This document shows positions 1 through 11,200 of a stretch of DNA of 45,228 bases, piece by piece. The DNA comes from a virus, in IMG/VR virus record IMGVR_UViG_3300044645_000552, positions 1 through 45,228 of that record. One strand, 5' to 3'. The position numbers were made by a program, and so were the translations under genes. A model generated the notes under the pieces. It saw only the letters and a list, made by a program, of their open reading frames with translations, was not told the origin of the DNA and searched no databases. Every line of letters begins with the position of its first letter. Positions within the stretch are counted from its first letter, which is position 1.

Positions 1-184
1 TAAGTTCATAGATGGGAATCAATGATACCGTTATAGGATCAAAAACAAATCTATTAAACGTAAGCACATAGTTTGAACTTGCATTGTTTATAATAATGCT
101 GTGTATAACAAGTGACAGTCCTGTACACACAATTTGCGTACTTCCTGTTGTAGACACTATTCCTTGGTAAGTTACGTTTGCCAT
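1..184 (-). CDS. Partial hypothetical protein (N-terminal 61 residues)
   Basis: An ATG at 184-182 opens a frame that stays open to the left edge, giving 61 residues that begin MANVTYQGIVSTTG. The start lies 2 bases after the TAA stop of the 1,673-aa cargo gene, so it is most likely cotranscribed with it. The visible part is rich in beta-branched residues (VIHSIIINNAS, then YVLTF). That composition suits a beta-structured virion or decoration protein, but I do not recognise the family. The C-terminal part lies outside the window. Confidence 0.6.
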   Translation of the reverse strand, partial: MANVTYQGIVSTTGSTQIVCTGLSLVIHSIIINNASSNYVLTFNRFVFDPITVSLIPIYEL

Positions 185-186
185 TA

Positions 187-3100
187 TTATCTATTCTCTT
201 TTTGAATGGTGATGTCGTATTCTTTAGCAAACTCAGCATCCAGAATTGCTGCGTATGTAAGAGCAGACTTTGTAACAGGAAGCATCTTGAACAAATATTT
301 TGTTGGAAGAGCCTTCTTTCTAGCCTCATCATCAGTGGTTTCTGAATCAAAGTCCATGCCTGTCACCTCTGTTCCTAAATGTGAAGTGAACCTGATCATG
401 TCAGATGTCAGTCCCATAGCTGGGAACATGCTACCGCTTAATAACTTTTGAAACTCAAGAGGATTGTAGAAGAATGAAAGCTCTCCGATGAACTTATCAA
501 CCACCTTTTGAGCATATCTGTGGGCATTTTTTGTAGCCCTATCAGCATCATCGTCATCATCAGGAGCCATAAATCCAAGAGCAAGCATTGAGCCAAGCAT
601 ACTTGTGAGGATCAAAAGTTCCTTCATCTGATTACGAAGATTGGTTCTAATGAGATCCATGAAGTCTTCTCTTGTCATGTTCAGAGTTTCACCTGTCTCA
701 CTTTCATACTTCTCACGAAACTCCTCAAACATCTTATCTAGAGCCTCAATACCAGCATCGTTCATAGCAATGATGTTGTTCAGGTCTCTAGCTCCTTTGA
801 TGATTCCTTTACCAAGAACACTGAACAGCAAACGAATTCTACCAATGTCATATTTCTCTCCAGATATCTCACCTGTAGCATCGTCAATCATCACTGAGAA
901 ATCATCTGAGATTTTTCTAAACTCTGAGAAACGTGTATCCAGAAGCTTGGGAATCCAGTTCTTAAATACCATCATAGATTTTGTCCAGATGGACATGGAC
1001 ATTCTATTAACATCCCCATCAGACAAACCTCCCGTAGCATTTCTAGAAATTCTTCTAGTGAGCTCTGTAAGACGCTGAAGCTCATCCCTATTTGTCAAAT
1101 CAAGACCAGGAATAACAAGCTCACCGTTCTCAAGTTTCTTAATAGCATCTATAGATTTGGTTTTCTTCAACTCCTCCACCTCATTTTCGATAGCCTGTTT
1201 AGCATCTCTATAGGCAGCACCAGACTTGAATCTATCTTTATACTTACTCTTTACATGTTCTCTGATACTAACAATTTTACCATCTACTACCATCATGTTC
1301 TGAAGAAGAGACAGGAATATTGACTTCTCAATAAGCTGTTCTGGTACTCTCATGAAAACCATAAGGGTGTCTGCCAAGCTTCCTCTAGTGAGCTTTGACA
1401 TCCCTGCTTTGTTGTATTGCTCATAAGAAGGGTCATCCTTGAGAGGCATGAATGTATTTACAAGTTGAGCAAACGTTTCTTTATCCTGCTCATTCTCAAA
1501 CTTTTGAAGAGTTAGCTTAGCCTCATTCTTTGCAAACTCTCTAGCCTTGAAATAGTTGCCAGCCTGTGTAGCCACCTGGATGTTACCACCAAACATGTTG
1601 ACAGCTCCAGAGATGAACTCAAATCCCAGGGTTTTTAACTGGAATCCTCTATTAGCAGCTTCGATACTTTTTACAAGAGATGTGGGGTTTCCCTCATTCT
1701 CTTTCCAAATCTCTTTACCAGCCACCTGGTTTACGCTCTTTCTTACAAAGTTCAACACCTTTCCTATGTACAGAGGAGTATCAGAATCTGAAAGAACGTA
1801 CTTCTGATCATACAAAAGTGTTCTTAAGAACTCATCAAACATCTTTGAGTTCTCTTCATTGCCAGGAAGCTCTTCCAATTTTCCATCTTTTCTAACAACG
1901 TCTGATGTACGATTGGTAGCTAGGTGTCCTTTGAACTCTTCAATTGTCTTAACAAGTTTCAGCTGACCCTCAACCTCTGTCATGTATTTATACTTGTTCA
2001 CATGCTGAATGTAAAGGATCATGTTCTTGAACAAGTCTTCACTCACCTCAGAATAGTCATTTGTACCATCCTCCTTGCGAGTGAAATCATATGTAAAGTA
2101 TTTGGGAATGCTATTCTCAAGCTCCCCAGTCACCTCATTAATCTTGCCATATCCAGCATCCTCAACACGAAGACTCAGACTTTCAGCAAAGTTCTTCATG
2201 GGAGAAAGTGTGTTATCCCATGCAAGCTCCTCAGCCATACTCTTTCTAATGAATGGCAGGAAGGTTTTTGCCACAGCGTTCTGGATATAACCAACCTCGT
2301 TAGACTTCTCATTAAACTTAACAATAAAGTTGTAAAGCTCTAACAAGTCTGGATCAGCCAACACCTCTTTATATTCCTTGGAATACCACTTAGACTGAGG
2401 ATGTCTTTTGATGATATAGTTATTAAATCCGTTGAAGTCTTCTCTATCAATATCCCAAAGACGTTTAGCCTGGAGGATATATTTGTCTCTCTGTTCTTGC
2501 TCTTCTTCAGCAGTTCCAGGATAACGATTCTTATTAATCTTATCAATCTGGCTTTCTAGCTTTTTCTTAGCTTCTTTTCTGTAAGCCTCAATATCAATGT
2601 TGTTTTTGAGCCAGTCAATATCTCCCCCAGCAGTAGCTAGCTCATCCACCTTATCATGAAACTCTCTGCTATACTTATAGATCAGTTTATTTATAAGACC
2701 ACCTTTATCATCTTTCTGGTATATCTTCTGAACAAATCTTCTAACATCTCCACCCTTCTTCACAATCTTTTCTCTAATCTTCATCAGCTCTTCTACTTCC
2801 TTAAGAGCATCTTGAGAAGCCTTTCCTTGTGCAGCTCTTGTGAGTTTGTACAGCACCTGCAGAGCTTTAAGAGGAAGTTCAGACACACCTCTAAATGTAG
2901 ATGCCAGTCCTTTTACAACTGCCTCAGCTTTTGTAAGACCAGCAACCAAGTTTCTCTGACCGATGTGCTTATCAGCAAAGTCTTTAGACGCTTGCTTAAT
3001 AATTTGTTGAGATTCAAAAATTGCATCAGACTCACTTCTAAGTTTGTCAAGCACATCTCTTCTTTGTTCAGCAGCCTCTACCTCTTCTTCTGTCTTAGCA

Positions 3101-5208
3101 TCTCTCATCATCTCATTAGTATAGATGAGACTACCGATCTCCCTACCAATGTTTGTAAACACCTCAGAGAACTTGATGTAGCTATTCATCTCTTCTGCAA
3201 AGTCAGAAAGCTCACTGTTTGTAGAGTCTTTTGATGTAGCAGGTCTGTCCTTATAGCTAGTGTTATAATCCTCAACAAGACGGTCACCTTCCTTACGCAT
3301 CACCTCTATCACATCAATAAGAGGAGCAATGTTCATTGTCCCCTGAGCATATCGAATAGCAGTTCTCAGCTTGTTAAGACGCTCCACCTTAAACTCACGC
3401 TCTTCATCAGTGGTAGCTTCTTGCTTGCTATATTGTCTAAGTAATCCATTGAGCTTAGCAATCACCTTATCTAAAGCAGCATATCCTGTAGACTCACTTT
3501 CCTCAGATACAGGAACCAAACGAAGGTCTTCAATCTCACTTTTATTAACAGATCCAATAGCAATCCCTCCCAACACAAACTCTGAGTTGGGATCTTTTGG
3601 ATCTTCTTTTTTGAACTCCATGGAGATAGGAATTGCTCTAATCATTCCAAACTCCTTGATTCCATATTGCTGACGAAGGATGTCCTTATATGTACCAAGC
3701 TGTATATTAAATGCTCCTTGCTTAAACCATGCCACATCATCACCAGAAATGTTCATGAATTTCCAGTCAAGAATGTGAGCCTTACCACCAGGTTCAATAG
3801 CCAGAAAGTCAATTGTACCAGCTTCTTTATTCTTGGGATCGTAAATAATTCTTTCAGACAAAATCAATGTTCCATCAGGGAATGTTGCAATTAAGTCTGT
3901 ATAATACTTCTCCAGCTTATCATACATCTGTTGGCTGGGAAGATTAATCTGTGAAGGTCTAGACAGAGGATTCACTCGTTTAGTACCATCAGGATTGTAA
4001 TATCTATTGTGGATTTCCTCAAAGTCAGCGTGTCCCTCAATACCATATGTTCTCTTGAGCTCATTGAACTTCTTCTCCTGCTCAGTAAACACCTTACCAC
4101 CAAATCTGTTTTTGTACCAAGCTTTAACACGATCTGTTACTCTCTTGAGCACTCTCTCAACCTGTCCATTAGGAAGTTTAATCTGATAGAAGTTATTAGC
4201 CTCTTCAGAATCCAAAAGAGCTGGGTCTGCAGATTTTGTTTTTTCAACTACCTTGTCAATATTATTCTTAGTCTGTTCAAGTTTCTCTAGTACAACTTTC
4301 TGAGCATCAGTGATTTGTAAGTAGATATCTTTCTCTACAATATCATTCACTGTACCAAAAGACTCCTCACCTGTAATCTTTATAGCAGCCTCCTGGAATA
4401 TATTGATTCCAGAATTCTTATAAGATAGTCCCAAAGCATTAAGAATCTTATTCCAGATTCTTCTGAATAGAGACTGGTTTTCCTCTTGAGCAAGTTCTGG
4501 AAATTCTTCTGATCCCTCGTTCTGATTAATAATTATCTCAGCAATCAGTTTATCAGCAGCCTCTTTCTTAATCTTACGGATGTCAGGCTTACCATTAATC
4601 TGATAGTAGGGATTGTTCTTATACTGCTCAAATGTCTCCTTGTAAATCTTGAAGTTTCCAATCTTGGAAATCATCTCGGTTACAAGAGCTGGGTTGGTTT
4701 GCTCCAGAATAGCTGTAGCAATGTGTACCATTTCCTCTGTGAGAGCAACGTTCTCTTTACCCTCAGCTACAGCAATTACACCACGTACCAAATCTGCCAC
4801 ACCATTAATTGATGTAACATCCATGCCAGATGACTTGGCATATTCAGAAAGACTTTTAATAGACACTCCCATTTTCTCCAAAGCTCTCTTCACCTTAGCA
4901 ATAGTTTCTGGAGAAGCTGCTGTAGGAATAGGACCTGTTTCTACTTGGAGGAGTGGTAAGTTTTTAATGTAGTGATTGTAATACGCCTGAACAAGCTGAT
5001 CTGAAGGATCAATAAAGAAAGATCCTTGCTCACCCTCTTTTATAATAGGAGCTTTGAACTCTTTATTAAGGGCATTGATGACAGAGGTTGATTTGTTAGG
5101 ATTACGGAAGTATCCAATGTCCCCATCCACAAAAGCACCATTCTCTCTCAGTTTATCACCGACAGTATCAATAATGTCCTTTCTTATATCGAGTGCACAT
5201 TTGCTCAT
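187..5208 (-). CDS. Large virion cargo protein with embedded PD-(D/E)XK nuclease domain
   Basis: This 1,673-aa protein starts on a TAATG overlap with the RNA polymerase gene, implying coupled translation and coproduction. Around residues 440-520 it carries a RecB/Cas4-type nuclease signature: D467 in GTIDFLA, D481-W-K483 in ILDWKF, and Q503-xxx-Y507. Residues 145-260 resemble the zincin-like region of phage polyvalent proteins (LTEEMVH around H162, then an acidic and helical tail), but the HExxH motif is not intact. Most of the rest is charged, helical and coiled-coil-like. Near the C terminus is a hydrophobic stretch (LLILTSMLGSMLALGFMAP) followed by a DDDDD run. Large proteins next to the RNA polymerase in crAss-like phages are virion cargo, so I infer that this one is packaged and ejected. 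The nuclease may act on host or competitor DNA or in genome handling. The role is inferred; the motif is seen. Confidence 0.8.
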   Translation of the reverse strand: MSKCALDIRKDIIDTVGDKLRENGAFVDGDIGYFRNPNKSTSVINALNKEFKAPIIKEGEQGSFFIDPSDQLVQAYYNHYIKNLPLLQVETGPIPTAASPETIAKVKRALEKMGVSIKSLSEYAKSSGMDVTSINGVADLVRGVIAVAEGKENVALTEEMVHIATAILEQTNPALVTEMISKIGNFKIYKETFEQYKNNPYYQINGKPDIRKIKKEAADKLIAEIIINQNEGSEEFPELAQEENQSLFRRIWNKILNALGLSYKNSGINIFQEAAIKITGEESFGTVNDIVEKDIYLQITDAQKVVLEKLEQTKNNIDKVVEKTKSADPALLDSEEANNFYQIKLPNGQVERVLKRVTDRVKAWYKNRFGGKVFTEQEKKFNELKRTYGIEGHADFEEIHNRYYNPDGTKRVNPLSRPSQINLPSQQMYDKLEKYYTDLIATFPDGTLILSERIIYDPKNKEAGTIDFLAIEPGGKAHILDWKFMNISGDDVAWFKQGAFNIQLGTYKDILRQQYGIKEFGMIRAIPISMEFKKEDPKDPNSEFVLGGIAIGSVNKSEIEDLRLVPVSEESESTGYAALDKVIAKLNGLLRQYSKQEATTDEEREFKVERLNKLRTAIRYAQGTMNIAPLIDVIEVMRKEGDRLVEDYNTSYKDRPATSKDSTNSELSDFAEEMNSYIKFSEVFTNIGREIGSLIYTNEMMRDAKTEEEVEAAEQRRDVLDKLRSESDAIFESQQIIKQASKDFADKHIGQRNLVAGLTKAEAVVKGLASTFRGVSELPLKALQVLYKLTRAAQGKASQDALKEVEELMKIREKIVKKGGDVRRFVQKIYQKDDKGGLINKLIYKYSREFHDKVDELATAGGDIDWLKNNIDIEAYRKEAKKKLESQIDKINKNRYPGTAEEEQEQRDKYILQAKRLWDIDREDFNGFNNYIIKRHPQSKWYSKEYKEVLADPDLLELYNFIVKFNEKSNEVGYIQNAVAKTFLPFIRKSMAEELAWDNTLSPMKNFAESLSLRVEDAGYGKINEVTGELENSIPKYFTYDFTRKEDGTNDYSEVSEDLFKNMILYIQHVNKYKYMTEVEGQLKLVKTIEEFKGHLATNRTSDVVRKDGKLEELPGNEENSKMFDEFLRTLLYDQKYVLSDSDTPLYIGKVLNFVRKSVNQVAGKEIWKENEGNPTSLVKSIEAANRGFQLKTLGFEFISGAVNMFGGNIQVATQAGNYFKAREFAKNEAKLTLQKFENEQDKETFAQLVNTFMPLKDDPSYEQYNKAGMSKLTRGSLADTLMVFMRVPEQLIEKSIFLSLLQNMMVVDGKIVSIREHVKSKYKDRFKSGAAYRDAKQAIENEVEELKKTKSIDAIKKLENGELVIPGLDLTNRDELQRLTELTRRISRNATGGLSDGDVNRMSMSIWTKSMMVFKNWIPKLLDTRFSEFRKISDDFSVMIDDATGEISGEKYDIGRIRLLFSVLGKGIIKGARDLNNIIAMNDAGIEALDKMFEEFREKYESETGETLNMTREDFMDLIRTNLRNQMKELLILTSMLGSMLALGFMAPDDDDDADRATKNAHRYAQKVVDKFIGELSFFYNPLEFQKLLSGSMFPAMGLTSDMIRFTSHLGTEVTGMDFDSETTDDEARKKALPTKYLFKMLPVTKSALTYAAILDAEFAKEYDITIQKENR

Positions 5209-8200
5209 TATCCGCAGCTATTTTGGTTGTTGTCATTAATTGCAGGGAGTCCATCAGGCTGAATTTGACTGGGTTGTCCAGGTGCTTCATCAGTCTCATC
5301 CTGTTCAATCTCTTTTGTAAAGAATGGCAGGATTGCTTGGTCAGCCACCTCATCTACTTGCATAAATCCATTGTCTATCACAGACTTTCTACCATCAGTG
5401 TAGAACTCATTAGCTCTGAATCCATCACCCCAAGCATTGATGGGTTTGTATATAAAGGACTGACGAGCTTCTCCATCAATCACATAATCTTCTGTCAAAG
5501 GATCACCATAATTATCAAGCACCTTCTTGAATAATCCCTTCTTGATGTAAGAGTAATCACCAGCTTTCTTCTTTGCTTCCTTCTCCTTTTTAGTCCCTTC
5601 CTCCCAAGAATATACAAGCACATCACCACTAGCCTCTCTAGCTAATGTAGAAAGCTTCAGAAGCTTTGGAATATCACCTTTGTTCATAGCAGCTTGCAGA
5701 TCTCTGTTTCTACCAAAGTACATGTTGGTGTTATATCTGTTCTTTCCTTTGCTATCTTTTCTCCACTGAGCTTTTCTGGTGGGAACAATATCATCATTAT
5801 TCCAGTTATTCCTTTCAAAGGCATTTAGTCTCAGGAAATCCTCCAGAGCAAACTTACCATTTTTCTCCAATTTAGCCAAGGTTTGATTGTACATTTCCTT
5901 GAAATCACTATAAGGAAGAAGGTTAGTGAAGGCTATCGGAGAGTTGGAAAGACCAGACTGAAGCACAGAAGCCCTAACCAGTTTCTCATAAAGCTGAGGT
6001 TTGCCAAGCACCTTCAGGTATCCTTTCAGCTCATCAAAGGCATATATGAGTTGGTTCTGATCATACACCTTATTATCCTTGTTCTTAATCTGGATGTTGT
6101 TCACCCCATTCTTCTTATCACTAAACTTGGGGTTGAACAGCTTAACTACCTGATTATTATACAGAGGATGGGCAGGATTCTTTCTAACACCATTTATGAA
6201 TGTAGCCATTTCTTTAGCTGCACTCTTAGTATCAGACAATAGAGTTTCCTCGATAAGCTTATTGATCTCTTTATCATTCTGAACAGCCCAGTCAAATACA
6301 TCAGAAACCACCTTCTGGGAAATCTTGATGAAGTCTCTGTCTGGAAGATTTACGTATTTATCAACAATGGTCTCAACCAATTTTCTCATTCTTCCAGAGT
6401 CAGATTTCAGGATTGTGGCATATGCATTTCTGATGTCATTAATTCTTTTAGCCAGCTCACCAACAAAAGAACTTTCCAGCAACTTATCTGCAGAAGAAAT
6501 AATTGACTTCTGAGCATTCTGCAATTGTCTCATCTTCTTGAATACCAAGAAAGGATCGTTGAAGGATGCTGTGTCAAAATTAGTTCCCTGTGTAACCTTC
6601 AGAAGATGACTAGCCATCTTGCTGTATTTCAGAAACTCATCCAGAATAAACTGCTGTTGTGCTCTTTGTTCAGGTGTAAGTTTCTCATTTCCAATCATTT
6701 GCAACAACGCTGTGTCTCCAGGAATCTCAGTCACCTTAGCCAATTGTCCCTCTGTAACACGATATTTCATAGAGGTCTTCATGTCACCTACCAACTCTTC
6801 ATTAAATAACCAGGTAGATCCACTGTTCTCAATTTCACGTAGGAAGTCACGGACAATTGGTTGGTTCATGAAATAGGCTACAGTCTCAATAGGTACACCT
6901 AGTTTAGCTAAGAACAGCCATGTACCAGCCACATTAGGAGTGGCACCAAGCTCCATAATCCAAGGACCCTTGGAGATATCCACATATCCATCGATGAACT
7001 GACCGATGATATCTGAAATATCCTGACCATCAGGGAACTGCTCGCTTCTCTCAGCATTCTTAATCATGGAGAGTGTAGCATATGTTTTATCCCCAATCTG
7101 AATACGATTGTAGTTCTTGAACTTAACGCTAGCATCCTTCAGCCACTTAGCATCCTGTTTACTGATGAATGCAAGCATTGCTGGATCAACATATATAGGA
7201 GAACGCTGGCTGAGAGAGTGGTTGGTCTGGTTTACAGCAGCAATACCAATTGCATACTTACCAGAAACAAACGAATGTCTCAGTCTAGTCATGAAGTCTC
7301 TACTAAGCATGTTACCAGCTGCCTTATAGTCAAACTTGGTCATGCCCAGCTTCTTCACAATCTTATCAGACAGATCTTTCATCTGCTGAGCAGAGTTGGG
7401 AGCAATGAGTCTGCTGAAGTTCCTAGGATGGGAAACTAGGTCTTGACCAGACTGAATGTATTGATTCTCAAGAGATTTTCTATACAATCCATTAACAATT
7501 GCCTCTCTAAACTCAGGCTTGTTTTTGACAATAGTTGATATATAATCCTTAGTTACAGACTCATCAAAAGCTGTTCCAAGGATAGATTGCATAAGTCTTG
7601 AGGAGGCATCATCTCCAAATTTAGAATTCTCTTCTTCAATAATTCTATCAAGCTCTTGCATTTGAGACTCTGTAAGGAATTCACCCTTATCAAACATCTC
7701 AGCAAACTTCTGTTTAGCCTCTTCACCAATTCCAAAATAAGGAATCAGTTTGGTGTTACCTCTACCATCTTTATAGACATTCTTCAAATAGATGAAGAGT
7801 TTGTCAATATCAAAGTCAGATCCAGCTTTCTTAACCAGCTCAGAAGGGATGATTACACTATCACCATATTCCTTAGGAAGGAACTTGGTGATTACAAATG
7901 AATCAATAGAGTTCTGTTTCTGTGTAGGAATACGGAAAGCCATACCAGACAGGATCTTTTTACCCTCGTCTGTTTTGAAATATTCAATAAGCTCCTCATC
8001 GGTCTTATCACTTTCAAACCATCTAGCCACCATGATTTCAGCAACACGCTCACCATCTTTGTTCACATAAAACTTGAGATGATCAGATGCATATCCTTCT
8101 TTACCATTGATTTCTGTACGCTCAGCTCTTACAGACTCAAGCAAAGAAGAGGGCAGCTGAACCTTCTGACCACCATTGATCTTGGGAGAAATCACTTCTC

Positions 8201-11200
8201 TATCTGCAATAGAGTAGAGAATGTTTCTCACTTGCTGGTAGGCAGGAGTAGCTTCCAGAACAACATCACCATTTTCAAATCCTGTGAGAGCCTCACTGAT
8301 GTTGTCATTCATCTCTCTTTTCAACATCTCCTCACGAAGAGTATCAGCAACCTTTTTGAAGTCAGCTATCTCGAATGCTTTCTCATCACCTTTAATTACC
8401 TCTTTGATGCCAAATTGCTTCAGAAGTTGTTGATAACCAACTTTCATCATCTCCTCAAGGAGATCTTGGTTATTTCTAATTTCTGCATATAGAGGAGAGT
8501 CGATCTTCTTTTGTGCTTCAGAAGGTATAGCATACCAAGCTTCCATTCTCTTGTTAAAGTCCTTAACAACGTTTCCAGACTTATCTTTAAGCTCAAAGTC
8601 AACAGGAACACCAGCTTCCATGTAATCCATGGTGATCAGCTTAGTTACCTGAGATCCTCTGGTTACTTGGTTATCTTCTTTAGAAGGCACCTCAGCCTGT
8701 ACGCTCATGATGGCAAAAGGAACATTTGTAATTCCTTCAGCATCAAACTCAGCGGTCATGAACTCACCCTTCTTATTATATACATCGTAACTCTTACGAG
8801 CTCCCACCTTTCTAGCAGTGTTGTACACAGCATAGTCAATCTTCTCAGCTCTCATTTTATCGTAGAGCTTGATAGCATTTGACTCAGGGTTCATCTGATG
8901 TAACACTCTGAAAGACAATGGATAAAGAGCAAACTTATCCAGCATCACATCATTGTAATTGTTACCATCAGCTTTGTTACCAGATACAATAGGCTTCAAA
9001 GGAGTGTAAGCACTGTTGATACTAGGGTTGTTCTTAAAGAAGGCTTTGATAGTTTTCTCATCAGCACCACTCTTTACAAGCTTCTCAAACTCCATGTCAA
9101 ACTTGTACTGCTCTTCCTCTTTATCATTCCACTCACCAGCACGCAGTCTAAAGTTTCTGTAAGCCTGGAGTGTAATCATCCCAGCACCATCGGTCTCATC
9201 CCATGTACCATATCCAGGAAGATCACTAAGTCCTTGAATATCATTCAGTGATACAGTTCTGAAATAGTCTTTATCAAAGTCAGTGTATCCAGGATCTGTA
9301 GTGTCAAAACCTTTGTTATAGGTTTTGTTCATTGCAGAGTTGAAGGCAGAAGAACCACTCATGATTGCCTGTCTTGGGGACAGGAAGTTCTTAATACGCT
9401 TCAGCTCATCAGAGTATTGATAAGGATCAGAATAGAGCACCTTGTGAAGCTCAATGTTATTAATCATGTAATTGATAGTGAGTCTCTTCAATTCCATGTT
9501 AATCTCATCATTGCCAACATTAGTGGTCTTTTCAAATCCAAGATTGTTCAGATCGTAACCATCCATCAGGTTACCATTGTCATCTGTAGATCTTTCTATA
9601 ATTCTATAGTTCTCAAGGGTTTGTCTAAACTTAGCAGTCTCATCATTGATGAACTTCTCAACAGCTGAGTTAACAGCTCTTTGAATAGAAGGATCATTAA
9701 CAATTTCCTCAGCACTGCGCTTATCTTTCAGGATTTTATTCTGCAGATCTTCTCCCAGAATAGCCTTCATGAATCTAAGCTCATTCTTATTTCTACCTTT
9801 TGCTACAGTGCGAGTTTCATCTTTAGCCAAGTTGATCTCATCGATCAGGTAGCCCTTGAATATATTGAGTGTATCGGTGAGACCAGATGTAAGAGATTTC
9901 TCAGAAATGGCGTTACCCATGTACATCATCCATTCCAGAGATGCATCACCAGGAACCAGGTTCAGGTAGTAACCATTGATATTCAAGTTGATTTCCTGAA
10001 TCAAACGATCTCTGTAAGAAAGCTTAGAAGATTCTTTCTTCTTTCCAGTTTGCTGGTTTATCAAACCATCAGCATATGCTGTCTTTAGAAACTTCTCAGC
10101 ACCCTCAATCTTCTTACCAGTCTGAAGATCGAACATCTTGCCAAGAATAACAGAGTTCTTAGCAAACGTGTCTGTTGTCAGGTATTCATATTGAGTACCA
10201 GCGAGTTCTGAAAGATTATCAATATCAATCAATACATCATACAAATCACTCGCAGCGTTGGTTCCAATGAATGTCTGTGTGCGTTCACCATTAACATTGA
10301 AATATGTACTGCTGAACTCAGGATTGTCAAGCTTAGCCTGAATCTCAGCCAGCTCACGCAATCTACCAGATATCTTCAAAAGCTTATAACCAACTGTAGC
10401 AATCTGCTCAGCTTTGTTAATGCTGTCAGCAATACCATCAACAGCTGTATTAAATTGCTTCAAATCCTTCGGACTAAGAGAAAGCTTAACATCATTTACA
10501 TCAAACTCAATTCCAAGAGTTTGCAGAAACTTCACTCTTCCCTCAGGGGTTGCTTGATAACCACTCAGTGCACCACGTTTACCAACGTACACTTTCTTAT
10601 CAGTATCATATTCAAAATAAGGATTCTTATTTTTAAGAATGTCTCTGATGCTGTTGATATAATCTTCTCTCAACTGGTTGGTAGCTGTAGTGAAGTTGGA
10701 ATCACCTACAACAACATCCCCATTATCCAGAATGTAAACATTCTTCACATCAGGGTTCTGCTTCTTGAAGGACTTCCAGAATGCTGTCAGCAGTCGAACA
10801 TCATGCATATCTGTCAAGCTAGTTGTCAGATTTGCCTTAACGTTGATGTTCTTATTTTTGGTGAGACGAGTGTAGAGAGCCTGGTAGTTAGCATCCTCAA
10901 GTGCCATCTGACGAATGATTTCCATCATGTCATCAATGTTACGAGCACTGTGAGCTCTATTGAGGATAGCCATGTACACCTCTGTAGCAGGCATCAACTT
11001 TACACCATTGATGGAAGAAGGGATAGTTTCCAGAGTTCCATCAACAAGTCTTCTTGTAACAGGAATAGTAGAAAGCAGGAGCTTAATTGCACCATTAGCT
11101 TTCTTGAAGTTATCTATCTTGGTAGCATCCTGCCAATCGTATTTCTTAGAAGCATCCTGATCTCTAAGCTGAACATTATCATTTTCATCAAACTCAATGC

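Noticed and set aside
54-350. ORF of 98 codons spanning the edge gene and the end of the cargo gene
   Set aside because: It overlaps two better-supported frames, has biased low-quality composition, and would span the junction of two genes.
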